From NCBI GenBank assembly GCA_934655875.1, contig CAKUHB010000022.1, forward strand, positions 1 to 43,565: a stretch of 43,565 nucleotides of DNA, read 5' to 3'. The notes beneath the pieces were generated by a model. The model was not told the DNA's origin. It worked only from the letters and a program-made list of their open reading frames with translations, and searched no databases. A program made the translations under genes and the position numbers. This DNA is from an uncultured Oscillospiraceae bacterium. Lineage in GTDB: Bacteria > Bacillota > Clostridia > Oscillospirales > Oscillospiraceae. How positions within the stretch are numbered: position 1 is the first letter of the stretch; each line of letters opens with the position of its first letter. Below, piece by piece: positions 8,019 through 14,917 of the stretch.

Positions 8019-8827
8019 TGCCGTTCCTCACCGAGATAGTCGCGCCAGTGGAACTGCGCGCCGCAAAGCGGCACGAACAGGAGCGTCGTCGCCCCGGCGC
8101 GAATCTTGTCGTGCGCCTTGAGCGGCTGCGGCGCCAGAAGCAGCTCGCCGTTCAGATACGTCAGCCCACGGCTCTCGCCGCTTTGCAGATAAAACGCCTC
8201 CGAGGCGGGGTCAAACGTGATCACGCAGTGCGTATTGCGCGAAATTTCCTGATCCGATGGGAGCACAACGTCCATATCCGCCGCGCGGCCAACGCGGTTG
8301 CGGCCGCCGATCAGCGGGAAGGACGCGCCCTGCTGCACGCCTTTGACGCAGACCAGCCAGCCGACGACCGGCTCAACGCCGCTTGGCACGTCGGTATAGA
8401 GCACATGCGTGCGGCCGTCGTCCGGCGGCGCGGGCGTGTTTGTCCGGACAGGCGGCACATCCTCGTGCAAAGCCGCCTGCTCCGGTTCTGCGGGCAGCGT
8501 CTCCGCGGCCGGTTCAGCCGGAAAGAACGGTCCCGCCGTCAGCTCCGGCTCCAGCATCGCCATCGTGCGCATGTCCGGCGCGCCGGACGCAGCCTCCCCT
8601 GCCGGGGCTTCATACGCCGCCGCTTCGGGCTGCACGGCGCGCCTGCCGCGCAGCTGCTCCATGCTCCAGTATGCCTCCGCTTCCGTGTCCGCCTCCGGCG
8701 GCAGCGCGCCGCCCTGCGGCTGCTGCGCCGTTTTCTCCAGGAAGGCCCTTGCGCGCGCGCAATGCGGGCAGGCGTCATACCTGTCCGCGTCGTAATAGTG
8801 ATTTTTCTCGCATAGTACTTTCTTCAT
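8015..8827 (-). CDS. Zinc-ribbon FHA-domain protein
   Basis: 270-residue cytoplasmic protein. The first 30 residues carry a zinc-ribbon-like set of ligands (C6, H10, CPHC), resembling the N-termini of both kinases next door. A low-complexity, Ala/Pro/Glu-rich linker follows. A C-terminal FHA domain (about 165-265) has GGRNRVGRAADMDVVL, SRNTHCVI and a LNGE turn, matching the GR, S-x-x-H and N motifs that bind phosphothreonine. It probably reads phosphorylation by the two adjacent kinases. The chosen ATG at 8827 has GGGAG 8 nt upstream; an in-frame ATG at 8842 that overlaps the phosphatase stop is possible but has a worse site. Confidence 0.85.
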   Translation of the reverse strand: MKKVLCEKNHYYDADRYDACPHCARARAFLEKTAQQPQGGALPPEADTEAEAYWSMEQLRGRRAVQPEAAAYEAPAGEAASGAPDMRTMAMLEPELTAGPFFPAEPAAETLPAEPEQAALHEDVPPVRTNTPAPPDDGRTHVLYTDVPSGVEPVVGWLVCVKGVQQGASFPLIGGRNRVGRAADMDVVLPSDQEISRNTHCVITFDPASEAFYLQSGESRGLTYLNGELLLAPQPLKAHDKIRAGATTLLFVPLCGAQFHWRDYLGEERQ

Positions 8828-8841
8828 GCTCTCGTCTCCCA

Positions 8842-9573
8842 TTATCGCTGCTTTTTGATCAGGATCCATGTGGCGTTGTCCTGCGCGGCGTCCGGTTGTG
8901 CCGGAAACGCGGCGCACAGCCGCTTTGTAAGCGCGCGCACGCTGCCGCCCTCGCGCAGGAGCGCTTGCAGCTGTGCTTCCGGTACAGCCTGCGTCAGACC
9001 GTCGGAGCAAAGCAGGAGCACATCGCCCCGCAGAAGCGTCATCGGCGGCCGGTTCTGCTCATACAGGCTGACGCCGTTCATGCCCAGATAGCTCGTCAGC
9101 GCGCGGCCGCGCACGATCTCGCGGTCATAATACAGCTGCGTGATCTCGTTTTTCTCCAGCCGCTGCCTCAGATACGCGGCATAGGTATGCGTCTGCGCGA
9201 GCCGCCGCAATTGTCCCTCGCGCAGAAGATACAGGCCGCTGTCACCGATCGACAGCCACGAAAGCGTATCGCCGCGGATCCAGACGCTGACGACGGTCGT
9301 CCCGCCGCCCGCAGCCTGCTCCACAACGGCCCGGTCCATCCAGTCCACCGCCTGTGCGTACAGGTGCGCGGGCGCGGCGTGCGGATTTTCAAGGAATGCC
9401 GTGCGCAGCGTCCGGATGGCCGCCCCGGCGGCCTGCGCGCCGTTCGGCAGCCCGCCGATCCCGTCGCAGACCGCGGCGAAGACCTCGCCGCGCCGCCCGT
9501 CCAGACAGTACGCATCCTGCTGCTCCTCCCGCCCGCCGAGAAGCGAGGCGGCAGATGTTGTATAGAAGTTCAC
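8842..9573 (-). CDS. PP2C-family Ser/Thr protein phosphatase
   Basis: 243 residues, the usual length for bacterial Stp/PrpC phosphatases. Motifs in order: EEQQDAY with the first metal Asp, AAVCDGIGGLPNG (the DGxGG metal site), SWLSIGDSGLYLLREG, LLCSDGLTQAV and a final DNATWILI. These are the conserved PP2C metal-binding Asp motifs. It should remove phosphate from Ser/Thr and oppose the two kinases encoded just downstream. The start is GTG, overlapping the stop of the upstream gene by 4 bp (GTGA), which implies coupled translation. No membrane segment is seen. Confidence 0.9.
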   Translation of the reverse strand: MNFYTTSAASLLGGREEQQDAYCLDGRRGEVFAAVCDGIGGLPNGAQAAGAAIRTLRTAFLENPHAAPAHLYAQAVDWMDRAVVEQAAGGGTTVVSVWIRGDTLSWLSIGDSGLYLLREGQLRRLAQTHTYAAYLRQRLEKNEITQLYYDREIVRGRALTSYLGMNGVSLYEQNRPPMTLLRGDVLLLCSDGLTQAVPEAQLQALLREGGSVRALTKRLCAAFPAQPDAAQDNATWILIKKQR

Positions 9574-11021
9574 CGTCCGCCACCGCCTCCGGTCGAAAAT
9601 GCGGCGTTAAACGATTGGTTTGCAGTATCTTTGGTCCCAGCCAGTGAACGCAGCCGCTCGATCTCCGCTTCTATTTCTCTGACTGTCTGCCGCGCGATCT
9701 CCTTTTCCTCACTCGAAGCCCAATTGAGCGGATTGTCCAGCTGACTGTTTGTAAAATCTACGATTGCCTGATATTCCTGCATTTTTGCATGGCGTGCAAG
9801 CTCAAAATACTGGTTGCATTTTGCAATGTCACCCGAAGTGTAATTCCCAGACCGGATGATCTCCGCATAATGCTCGAATTCTTCCACCAGCGCATAGGAA
9901 TAGGACGCCGTTGCGTAGACCTGTTCCAGATATCCAACGGTTTTCTTTGTTCCGAGTGCATCGTTGCTTGCGTCGATCGTGTATAAAAAGAGGTTCAGCA
10001 AACCGGCTTTACCGATCGTCTTGTCGATGCCCTTATCCGCCAGCGTTTTCAGGCCCATCTTGATCGCGCGCAGATATTCGATCTGATATTCACGCAGCAT
10101 TTCATCAACGACCCGGTTGACCGTTTCGTTGTCATACCCATTGTCAAGAAGCGCTTTTTTGATCGCTTCCAGCTTCATGGCACGCCGTGTATAGTCCTTG
10201 AGCAGTTCTTTTTTTACTTCTTCTGAAAGGTCGCCTATCTCCCGAAGGACATCAGCTCCCATGAACGCATTGTCAAGCTCATCCGACAGGTTTTTCAGGA
10301 ACACCAGATTATCCTGCTTGACCAGCAGCTGCATATATTCGCTTTCCGAGATGTCATCTGTTGCGCGGCTCATGATCTCCTGAACATTTGTGTCCGTCAG
10401 TTCGATGCCGAGCGACAGATACTTTCTGAAGAAACCGTATACTTTGTCGAATTCCTTATTCTTCATAGGGTCATCTTCTGAGACGGTATCCTCTGTTTCC
10501 GCCAACAGCGTTTCAAGACTGTTGCGCACCATCTTCTCCGGGAGCGTATCCCATAGCTTGATGCTGATGCCGAGCTTTCCAAGCGCGTTTGCTGCAACAC
10601 CCAGTGCATTCTCGATCTTATCACCGTTCCAACCGATGGTACATGCATCTATGGTTTTGTTCCGCTTGCTCAGAAACAGTGCAGTATAATCATATTCCAC
10701 GATTTTCTGACCCGTTACGGCGCAGACCGGAAGCCCCTGAAACAGCGCATAGACCGTTTTGTCGCTCTGTGACGCCGTTTCGGCCACGATCCGCAGCGCG
10801 GAGGCAAGCAGCTGGATATCGCTTTTCAGCGCGTCCACATTCCGCAGCGCACCGGCCAGCCGCTGCGCGTCGGCCCGCACCTGCGCGCCTCTCTGGAATA
10901 CGATCCTGCGGCATGCCGGGGCAACCGACTGCCGCATGGCCTGATCGACAGCGTTGGCGCCGATGTCCATCGCGCGCGCCAGCGTATATAAAGAACCGGT
11001 TTCCACCTTATATCTGCTCAT
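9570..11021 (-). CDS. Unknown helical protein, candidate type VII secretion substrate
   Basis: 483 residues, almost all predicted helix, with no signal peptide. I do not recognise a family. The first 100 residues (MSRYKVETGSLYTLA, then long amphipathic helices) resemble the WXG100/LXG-type N-terminal targeting helices of type VII substrates. The middle is charged and helical, and the C-terminus ends in a flexible Gly-rich tail (GGGGGR). The DNA of the middle part is visibly more AT-rich than its neighbours, as is common for exchangeable effectors. The upstream ATG at 11027 abuts GGAGG with no spacing, so the ATG at 11021 (6 nt spacing) is preferred. It could instead be a structural or regulatory part; no toxin motif or immunity gene is evident. 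Confidence 0.7.
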   Translation of the reverse strand: MSRYKVETGSLYTLARAMDIGANAVDQAMRQSVAPACRRIVFQRGAQVRADAQRLAGALRNVDALKSDIQLLASALRIVAETASQSDKTVYALFQGLPVCAVTGQKIVEYDYTALFLSKRNKTIDACTIGWNGDKIENALGVAANALGKLGISIKLWDTLPEKMVRNSLETLLAETEDTVSEDDPMKNKEFDKVYGFFRKYLSLGIELTDTNVQEIMSRATDDISESEYMQLLVKQDNLVFLKNLSDELDNAFMGADVLREIGDLSEEVKKELLKDYTRRAMKLEAIKKALLDNGYDNETVNRVVDEMLREYQIEYLRAIKMGLKTLADKGIDKTIGKAGLLNLFLYTIDASNDALGTKKTVGYLEQVYATASYSYALVEEFEHYAEIIRSGNYTSGDIAKCNQYFELARHAKMQEYQAIVDFTNSQLDNPLNWASSEEKEIARQTVREIEAEIERLRSLAGTKDTANQSFNAAFSTGGGGGR

Positions 11022-11682
11022 TTTCATCCTCCGTCCGGGAAAATTCGTTCTGTGTCTGCAAGCGGCGCAGAACCGCGTCTGTCAGCCATGGCTGCGGCGC
11101 GGCGTCGCCGGGAAGCGCCAGAAGCAGCAGCGGCAGCGGCGGCACCGGCAGCCTCTTGATCCACTCCCGCCTCGGTTCCGCGACGCGCGCGTCCAGAATA
11201 TCCCCGATCCGCGCCGGGGCCTCGGGCAGACGATACTGCCGGGACATTGGGCACATTGGGATGCGGCGCGCCAAAATTATATCCAATACGCTCGGAAAGA
11301 ACCGCGGCGGCTGCGGTATGACGATCCATGTACGCGGCAGAACGGGCAGCACTTCACCAATCAGACCGCCGGTCGTACCGTGCGAATGAAACAGCATATC
11401 CGCCGGCAGCTGCCGCAGCTGTGACTGCACAGACTGCTCATACATCTCGTATGTGCCCGCGATCTGGAACAGACGGAACGCCGTGCGCTCCAGCTCCTCC
11501 TCCAGCGCAGCGATCGCCTGCTCCGCCTGACGCAGCGCCTGTTTCTGCGCCGGGCAGGTCTGCGCCCGCAAATGCATCCGCGCGTGCTGCACGTCGCGCC
11601 GCGCCTGCTCCAGCTGGGCGCGGCCGCTGCGCAGCCGCTCATACAGTCTGCGGCATTGTATGGTGTCGATCTGAACCTTCAT
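11008..11682 (-). CDS. Unknown coiled-coil protein of the secretion cluster
   Basis: 224 residues. Residues 1-95 form long amphipathic helices rich in Arg, Gln and Ala (coiled-coil-like), similar in size to a WXG100 hairpin but lacking a Trp-x-Gly turn. The second half is Pro-rich (LPVLPRTWIVIPQPPRFFP; LPVPPLPLLLLALPG) with no clear membrane anchor. The start has GGAGGACG upstream. It overlaps the next gene by 14 bp, so the two are likely translated together and may form a pair. Function not recognised; a substrate-specific chaperone or a partner protein are options. Confidence 0.65.
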   Translation of the reverse strand: MKVQIDTIQCRRLYERLRSGRAQLEQARRDVQHARMHLRAQTCPAQKQALRQAEQAIAALEEELERTAFRLFQIAGTYEMYEQSVQSQLRQLPADMLFHSHGTTGGLIGEVLPVLPRTWIVIPQPPRFFPSVLDIILARRIPMCPMSRQYRLPEAPARIGDILDARVAEPRREWIKRLPVPPLPLLLLALPGDAAPQPWLTDAVLRRLQTQNEFSRTEDENEQI

Positions 11683-11736
11683 CGTGCGTCCTCCGGGGTG
11701 GGAAGGCGGCGGCGGACACAGCCGCCCTCCACAGTA

Positions 11737-12057
11737 TTACTTGGAGAAAATGCTGCTTGCGTCCAGACTCTGCGCCTCCGAGACCTGTGTGCTTTCCAGC
11801 TCCGCATAGCTGTTCGCGGCGCGGGAGAGGTTGTTGGCGTGCTGCTGGAGCGTGTCGAGCGCGATGATTGCCTGATTGTACAGGTGCGTGAACTGATTCT
11901 GATAGGCGACGCCCGCCGCGCCGACCCAGTCGGACTCCGTCAGGTTCTGGATCCTCGTTTTGATGCTGTCCAGATGCGTGAGCATCGTCTCTTTGATGTT
12001 GGTGACTTCCTTTGCCTTTTCGTTGACCTCAGACGGCGTGACCAGTAATTTATCCAT
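11737..12057 (-). CDS. WXG100-family protein (EsxA-like)
   Basis: 106 residues, the typical ESAT-6 size. A central Trp-Val-Gly turn (SDWVGAAG, about residues 43-50) lies between two long helices. Near the C-terminus SYAELE contains the Y-x-x-x-E secretion motif used by EssC-type motors. No signal peptide. It should form a helical hairpin, dimerise with itself or with one of the neighbouring WXG proteins, and be exported by the EssC protein at 14918-19498. It is one of five tandem genes of this size. Confidence 0.9.
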   Translation of the reverse strand: MDKLLVTPSEVNEKAKEVTNIKETMLTHLDSIKTRIQNLTESDWVGAAGVAYQNQFTHLYNQAIIALDTLQQHANNLSRAANSYAELESTQVSEAQSLDASSIFSK

Positions 12058-12109
12058 GATACAGTTCCTTTCTCAAATTCAGTCTAATTGTGATACGGAC
12101 GATTGGCGC

Positions 12110-12406
12110 TTACATGCGCGTGGTGACGATGCCCTTGACCTCGCCTTCGGCTGCCTCGTATTTGCCTGCGGCGGTCGTGATGGCGTTCTTGTACTCCTCC
12201 ATCATGCGTTCGAGCTGCGTGAACTTTGGCTTATCCTCCGAGATAAGCGTATTGAACGCGGTGTTGGCGTCGCCGTCCCACATGGCGTCCAGCTCGGACA
12301 TGGCGGCCCAGATCTGCTCCACAAGGCCGTGCCATTCGCTGATCTCGGTTCCAAATTCGCTTGCCGTATTCCGCATTGCGGTGGTATTGATGACCATTCT
12401 TTCCAT
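12110..12406 (-). CDS. WXG100-family protein
   Basis: 98 residues, with the Trp-Asp-Gly turn in AMWDGDAN (about 42-49) and a C-terminal KYEAAE (Y-x-x-x-E). Helix-turn-helix hairpin expected. AAGGAG lies upstream of the ATG; a second in-frame ATG four codons in (MVIN) is possible. With the 106-aa gene it is the most canonical WXG protein of the set. Confidence 0.9.
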   Translation of the reverse strand: MERMVINTTAMRNTASEFGTEISEWHGLVEQIWAAMSELDAMWDGDANTAFNTLISEDKPKFTQLERMMEEYKNAITTAAGKYEAAEGEVKGIVTTRM

Positions 12407-12438
12407 TTTACAAAGCTCCTTTATTTACAATTTTATTT

Positions 12439-12735
12439 TTATGCTTGTGTGTTGATGGCCTGCTGCGCTTCCCGCTCCGCGCGTTCGGCGCGTTCGGCTG
12501 TGTTCCGCAGCGAGCGCTGAACAGCTTCCAGCTCCCGCTGGATCCTGCACGCCTTCTGCCGTACAGCCTCCAGATATTCCAGATATTCCGGTGTAAGCTC
12601 GCTCTGCCAGTTATACTCGATGGCGGGCGCGACCTCGCGGATCAGCCGGTCGACGGAGTCAAGGCGCGCCTGCGCCAGATCCAGATCCCTGGCCGCCTGT
12701 TTCAGCGCGGCCGGTTCCAGACGGATCAATCCCAT
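12439..12735 (-). CDS. WXG100-size protein with a W-x-S turn
   Basis: 98 residues, helical, with the Trp in NWQSELTPEYLEYL (about 43), giving W-x-S rather than W-x-G. The second helix is long and Glu/Arg-rich (ERAERAEREAQQA). I see no Y-x-x-x-D/E near the C-terminus, which suggests it is the partner without the export signal in a heterodimer. AGGAGG site upstream of the ATG. The family call rests on size, helices, Trp position and context. Confidence 0.7.
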   Translation of the reverse strand: MGLIRLEPAALKQAARDLDLAQARLDSVDRLIREVAPAIEYNWQSELTPEYLEYLEAVRQKACRIQRELEAVQRSLRNTAERAERAEREAQQAINTQA

Positions 12736-12752
12736 GGGCTTTGGCCTCCTTT

Positions 12753-13058
12753 TCAGAATATTTCATCCGCGCGCAGCTGCTGCGCGGACGTTTGGACGGC
12801 GTTGTCTTCCCGTTTGTACGTTTGCAGCGCGTTCCACAGAACCGCCGCGGAGTTTTCCAGCTGGGTCCGGCAGTCGCCGACGCTCGTTCTGAGCTGCTTC
12901 TCGGCGTCCAGATATGCCGTTTTTCCATCTCCGAGCCAGATCTCGTCCGGGAAGCTGCTGCCGTCCAGCCAGTGCTTCAGGTTTTCCAGTTCCGTCCGGC
13001 ATGTTTTCATCTGCGCATGAACCTGCGAGAGTGTCTGAAGTTCGAGTTTCAGTTCCAC
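12753..13058 (-). CDS. WXG100-family protein
   Basis: 101 residues with a Trp-Leu-Gly turn (DEIWLGDGKTAY, about 38-49) between two helices and a C-terminal TYKRED (Y-x-x-x-D). The start codon is GTG with AGGTGA upstream. Placed between two W-x-S variants, it may pair with one of them. Note DGSSFPDEI before the Trp, a loop longer than usual. Confidence 0.8.
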   Translation of the reverse strand: MELKLELQTLSQVHAQMKTCRTELENLKHWLDGSSFPDEIWLGDGKTAYLDAEKQLRTSVGDCRTQLENSAAVLWNALQTYKREDNAVQTSAQQLRADEIF

Positions 13059-13062
13059 GTGA

Positions 13063-13380
13063 TCACCTCACAGAAAGTTGGTTGTAGCACTGCTGGTTCA
13101 GGCGGTTGAAGGTTTCCAGCTCGCCGCCCGCATAGGCCCGGACCGTCTGCGCCAGTTGGCCGTTTACCGTTGTAAACGTCTGCACCGCACGCGCGATCGC
13201 GTCCATGTCGTCATTCAGCCGCTCGCCGTAGAGCCGACCGGCCTCGCTGACCCAACCGCCCGCGGCTTCCGTCTGAAGCGATTGCAGCCGTGTCTGCTGC
13301 ATCCGGAGCGTTTCAATACAGCGCTCCAGCTGCCGGGAAAACGCCCGGATCTGTTCATAATCCCAAATGATCTTCGCCAT
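13063..13380 (-). CDS. WXG100-size protein with a W-x-S turn
   Basis: 105 residues from the ATG at 13380, which has AGAGGTGA upstream. Two helices surround GGWVSEAGRLYGERL, so the turn is W-V-S. VRAYAGGE near the C-terminus fits Y-x-x-x-E. It is the first of the five tandem genes in transcription order, 133 bp after the EsaB-like gene. The gap (13381-13512) contains two direct copies of CCGACGAACGG and no gene. Confidence 0.75.
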   Translation of the reverse strand: MAKIIWDYEQIRAFSRQLERCIETLRMQQTRLQSLQTEAAGGWVSEAGRLYGERLNDDMDAIARAVQTFTTVNGQLAQTVRAYAGGELETFNRLNQQCYNQLSVR

Positions 13381-13512
13381 CGTCTCACCTCTTTGTCTGT
13401 GCTGTGTTTCTGTTCCCTTGCTGTGATTACACTCTATCATGCCGTGCCGCGATGCGGCCGCTTTTCCGACGAACGGCAGACTTCCGCCGACGAACGGTCA
13501 TTTTTCCGCTGT

Positions 13513-13770
13513 TCAGACCAGATGCAGCGTGTCGCCGCTGTCGATCCCGGCGGCGTCGAGCGTCTGCGACGGCGCAAGGATCTGGCCTGTCCGTTCCGAC
13601 ATCAAAAGCGCCTGTGCGTAAGCACCGAACCGTACCCCGTCCGTCTGCTCCATCAGCTCCAGCACGCCGCGGCACAAAAGCCGCGCGGACATCGTGCGCG
13701 GCACGATGCAGTCGAACGAGCGGCCGACGCCGGCAATTCTGACCTCAATGAGGATCTTTTCACTGTTCAC
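13513..13770 (-). CDS. esaB: EsaB/YukD-like ubiquitin-fold protein
   Basis: 85 residues with the pattern of the YukD family: strand ILIEVRIAGVGRSFDCIVP, a helix (ARLLCRGVLELMEQ), then SERTGQILAPSQTLDAAGI and the final GDTLHLV. The closing D-x-x-G-I-x-x-G-D-x-L-x-L is typical of ubiquitin-like YukD/EsaB. In T7SSb systems EsaB is a small cytoplasmic regulator or component needed for secretion. The start is GTG with GGGAGG 6 nt upstream, overlapping the stop of the EspG-like gene. Confidence 0.8.
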   Translation of the reverse strand: MNSEKILIEVRIAGVGRSFDCIVPRTMSARLLCRGVLELMEQTDGVRFGAYAQALLMSERTGQILAPSQTLDAAGIDSGDTLHLV

Positions 13771-14227
13771 AGGCAGCCTCCCACATGTTTTTCAAGGATT
13801 CCATTGTTTCTTCCGCTATCCCGGCGTCATCGGCTGCGGAAAACTGAAGATCGTCTCCGGCAAAGCCGCAGTCGCACAGATACGCGAAGCAGTCCTGCGG
13901 CGTCTGAAACGGCAGGAGCCGCAGCGCCGCGCCGCTCTGCTCCAGAACGAGCGCCGCCTGCGGGCAGAAATAGCAGAAGACCCGATCCGTTCCGCCCGCA
14001 AAGCGATCCGCCTGTGAAAGCTGGGAAAACAGAAAGTCGATCAGCGGATGCACGATATACGTCTCGTTCTGCCGCAGAAGCATGGACTTGCGCCCCAGCG
14101 TCCGCAGCGGCTTTTCCGGATCGATCGTCTCCGGGTCGCAGGTCAGCCACACCGGGACGGCTGCGAGCCGGTATTTGTATGCCAGAAGGAGGAATTCCTC
14201 CTCCGTCAGCCGGTATCCCGTTACCAT
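13760..14227 (-). CDS. EspG-like accessory protein of the type VII cluster
   Basis: 155 residues, soluble. The opening LTEEEFLLLAYKYRLAAVPV, a short acidic loop, then TLGRKSMLLRQNETYIVHPL fit the general pattern of EspG-type proteins (L-T-x-x-E, a Pro-containing second element, a 'L-x-x-R-G-L...v-x-p-x-L' helix), which act as cytosolic chaperones for type VII substrates in Actinobacteria. Similarity is by pattern only. Firmicutes loci often carry divergent proteins of this kind (DUF5081-like). The start overlaps the LytTR gene stop; GGAGG lies upstream. Confidence 0.5.
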   Translation of the reverse strand: MVTGYRLTEEEFLLLAYKYRLAAVPVWLTCDPETIDPEKPLRTLGRKSMLLRQNETYIVHPLIDFLFSQLSQADRFAGGTDRVFCYFCPQAALVLEQSGAALRLLPFQTPQDCFAYLCDCGFAGDDLQFSAADDAGIAEETMESLKNMWEAACEQ

Positions 14228-14913
14228 GCCAGCGCCTCCTTTACGCGCGCCTTGCCCGCGCGGGACAGATAGACCACGCTTTCATCGTCCAGCGTGAGCG
14301 TCATCGCCCCGGCGTCATAGGCCAGAATGTGCCGCTGATTGACCAGATAGCTGCGGTGCGTGCGGATAAAGCGCGCGCCGAGCTGCGCTTCGAGCGCGTC
14401 GAGCGAAGCAGGGACCTCGTATTCCTGCGCATTTGTTGCAAGGAAGGTCTTTTTATTGCGGCTTTCAAAATACAGGATCTGCTCCAGCGCGATGGAATAC
14501 CGCCGCGCCTTGACGCTCCAGCTGTAGCTGTCGCCGTCCTGCGCGTCCGCCGCCTCTTTATCGACGGCTTGCAGGAGCCGGAACAGCTCCGCTTCCCCGA
14601 CCGGCTTCAAAAGCAGGCCTGTCGGCAGCGTCTGCGCCGTCATCGCCTGCACGAGCTGCCCGAAGCTCGGCGCGGTCAGCACGATGTGATGCCGCGTCTT
14701 CTGCGCGCGCACCTTCGTCACGAGCGCCGCGGAGCGGCTGTCGGCAGCGTCCGTCATATACATCGCCGTGAGCGCCCGCTCCGCCGGTTCGTCTGCAAAC
14801 GTGCAGGCGGTGATGTCGGCCTCGACGTTGCTGCGGATCTGGTACTGTACGAGAAGATCGCGCAGATGCCGCCGGTCGGCGGGATGCTCGTCATAGATAT
14901 AAGTATCGTACAT
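14221..14913 (-). CDS. LytTR-family response regulator, atypical receiver
   Basis: 230 residues from the ATG at 14913, whose GGAGG lies inside the 3' end of the EssC gene 4 bp away. Residues 1-120 resemble a receiver (YIYDEHPADRRHLRDLL; later LLLKPV with the conserved Lys), but the phosphoacceptor strand is not the usual F-L-D-I, reading MYMTDAADS. Residues about 130-230 are a LytTR DNA-binding domain (ILYFESRNKKTF, FIRTHRSYLVN, HILAYD). No histidine kinase gene is adjacent, so the signal may be non-canonical. It probably regulates this cluster. Confidence 0.85.
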   Translation of the reverse strand: MYDTYIYDEHPADRRHLRDLLVQYQIRSNVEADITACTFADEPAERALTAMYMTDAADSRSAALVTKVRAQKTRHHIVLTAPSFGQLVQAMTAQTLPTGLLLKPVGEAELFRLLQAVDKEAADAQDGDSYSWSVKARRYSIALEQILYFESRNKKTFLATNAQEYEVPASLDALEAQLGARFIRTHRSYLVNQRHILAYDAGAMTLTLDDESVVYLSRAGKARVKEALAW

Positions 14914-14917
14914 ACGC

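Noticed and set aside
6444..8039. Plus-strand open frame of 531 codons opposite the second kinase
   Set aside because: Mirror of GC-rich coding sequence; no recognisable domain.
13381..13512. Two direct copies of CCGACGAACGG in the gap before the WXG genes
   Set aside because: Only two copies of 11 bases in a GC-rich gap; too little to call an operator or array.
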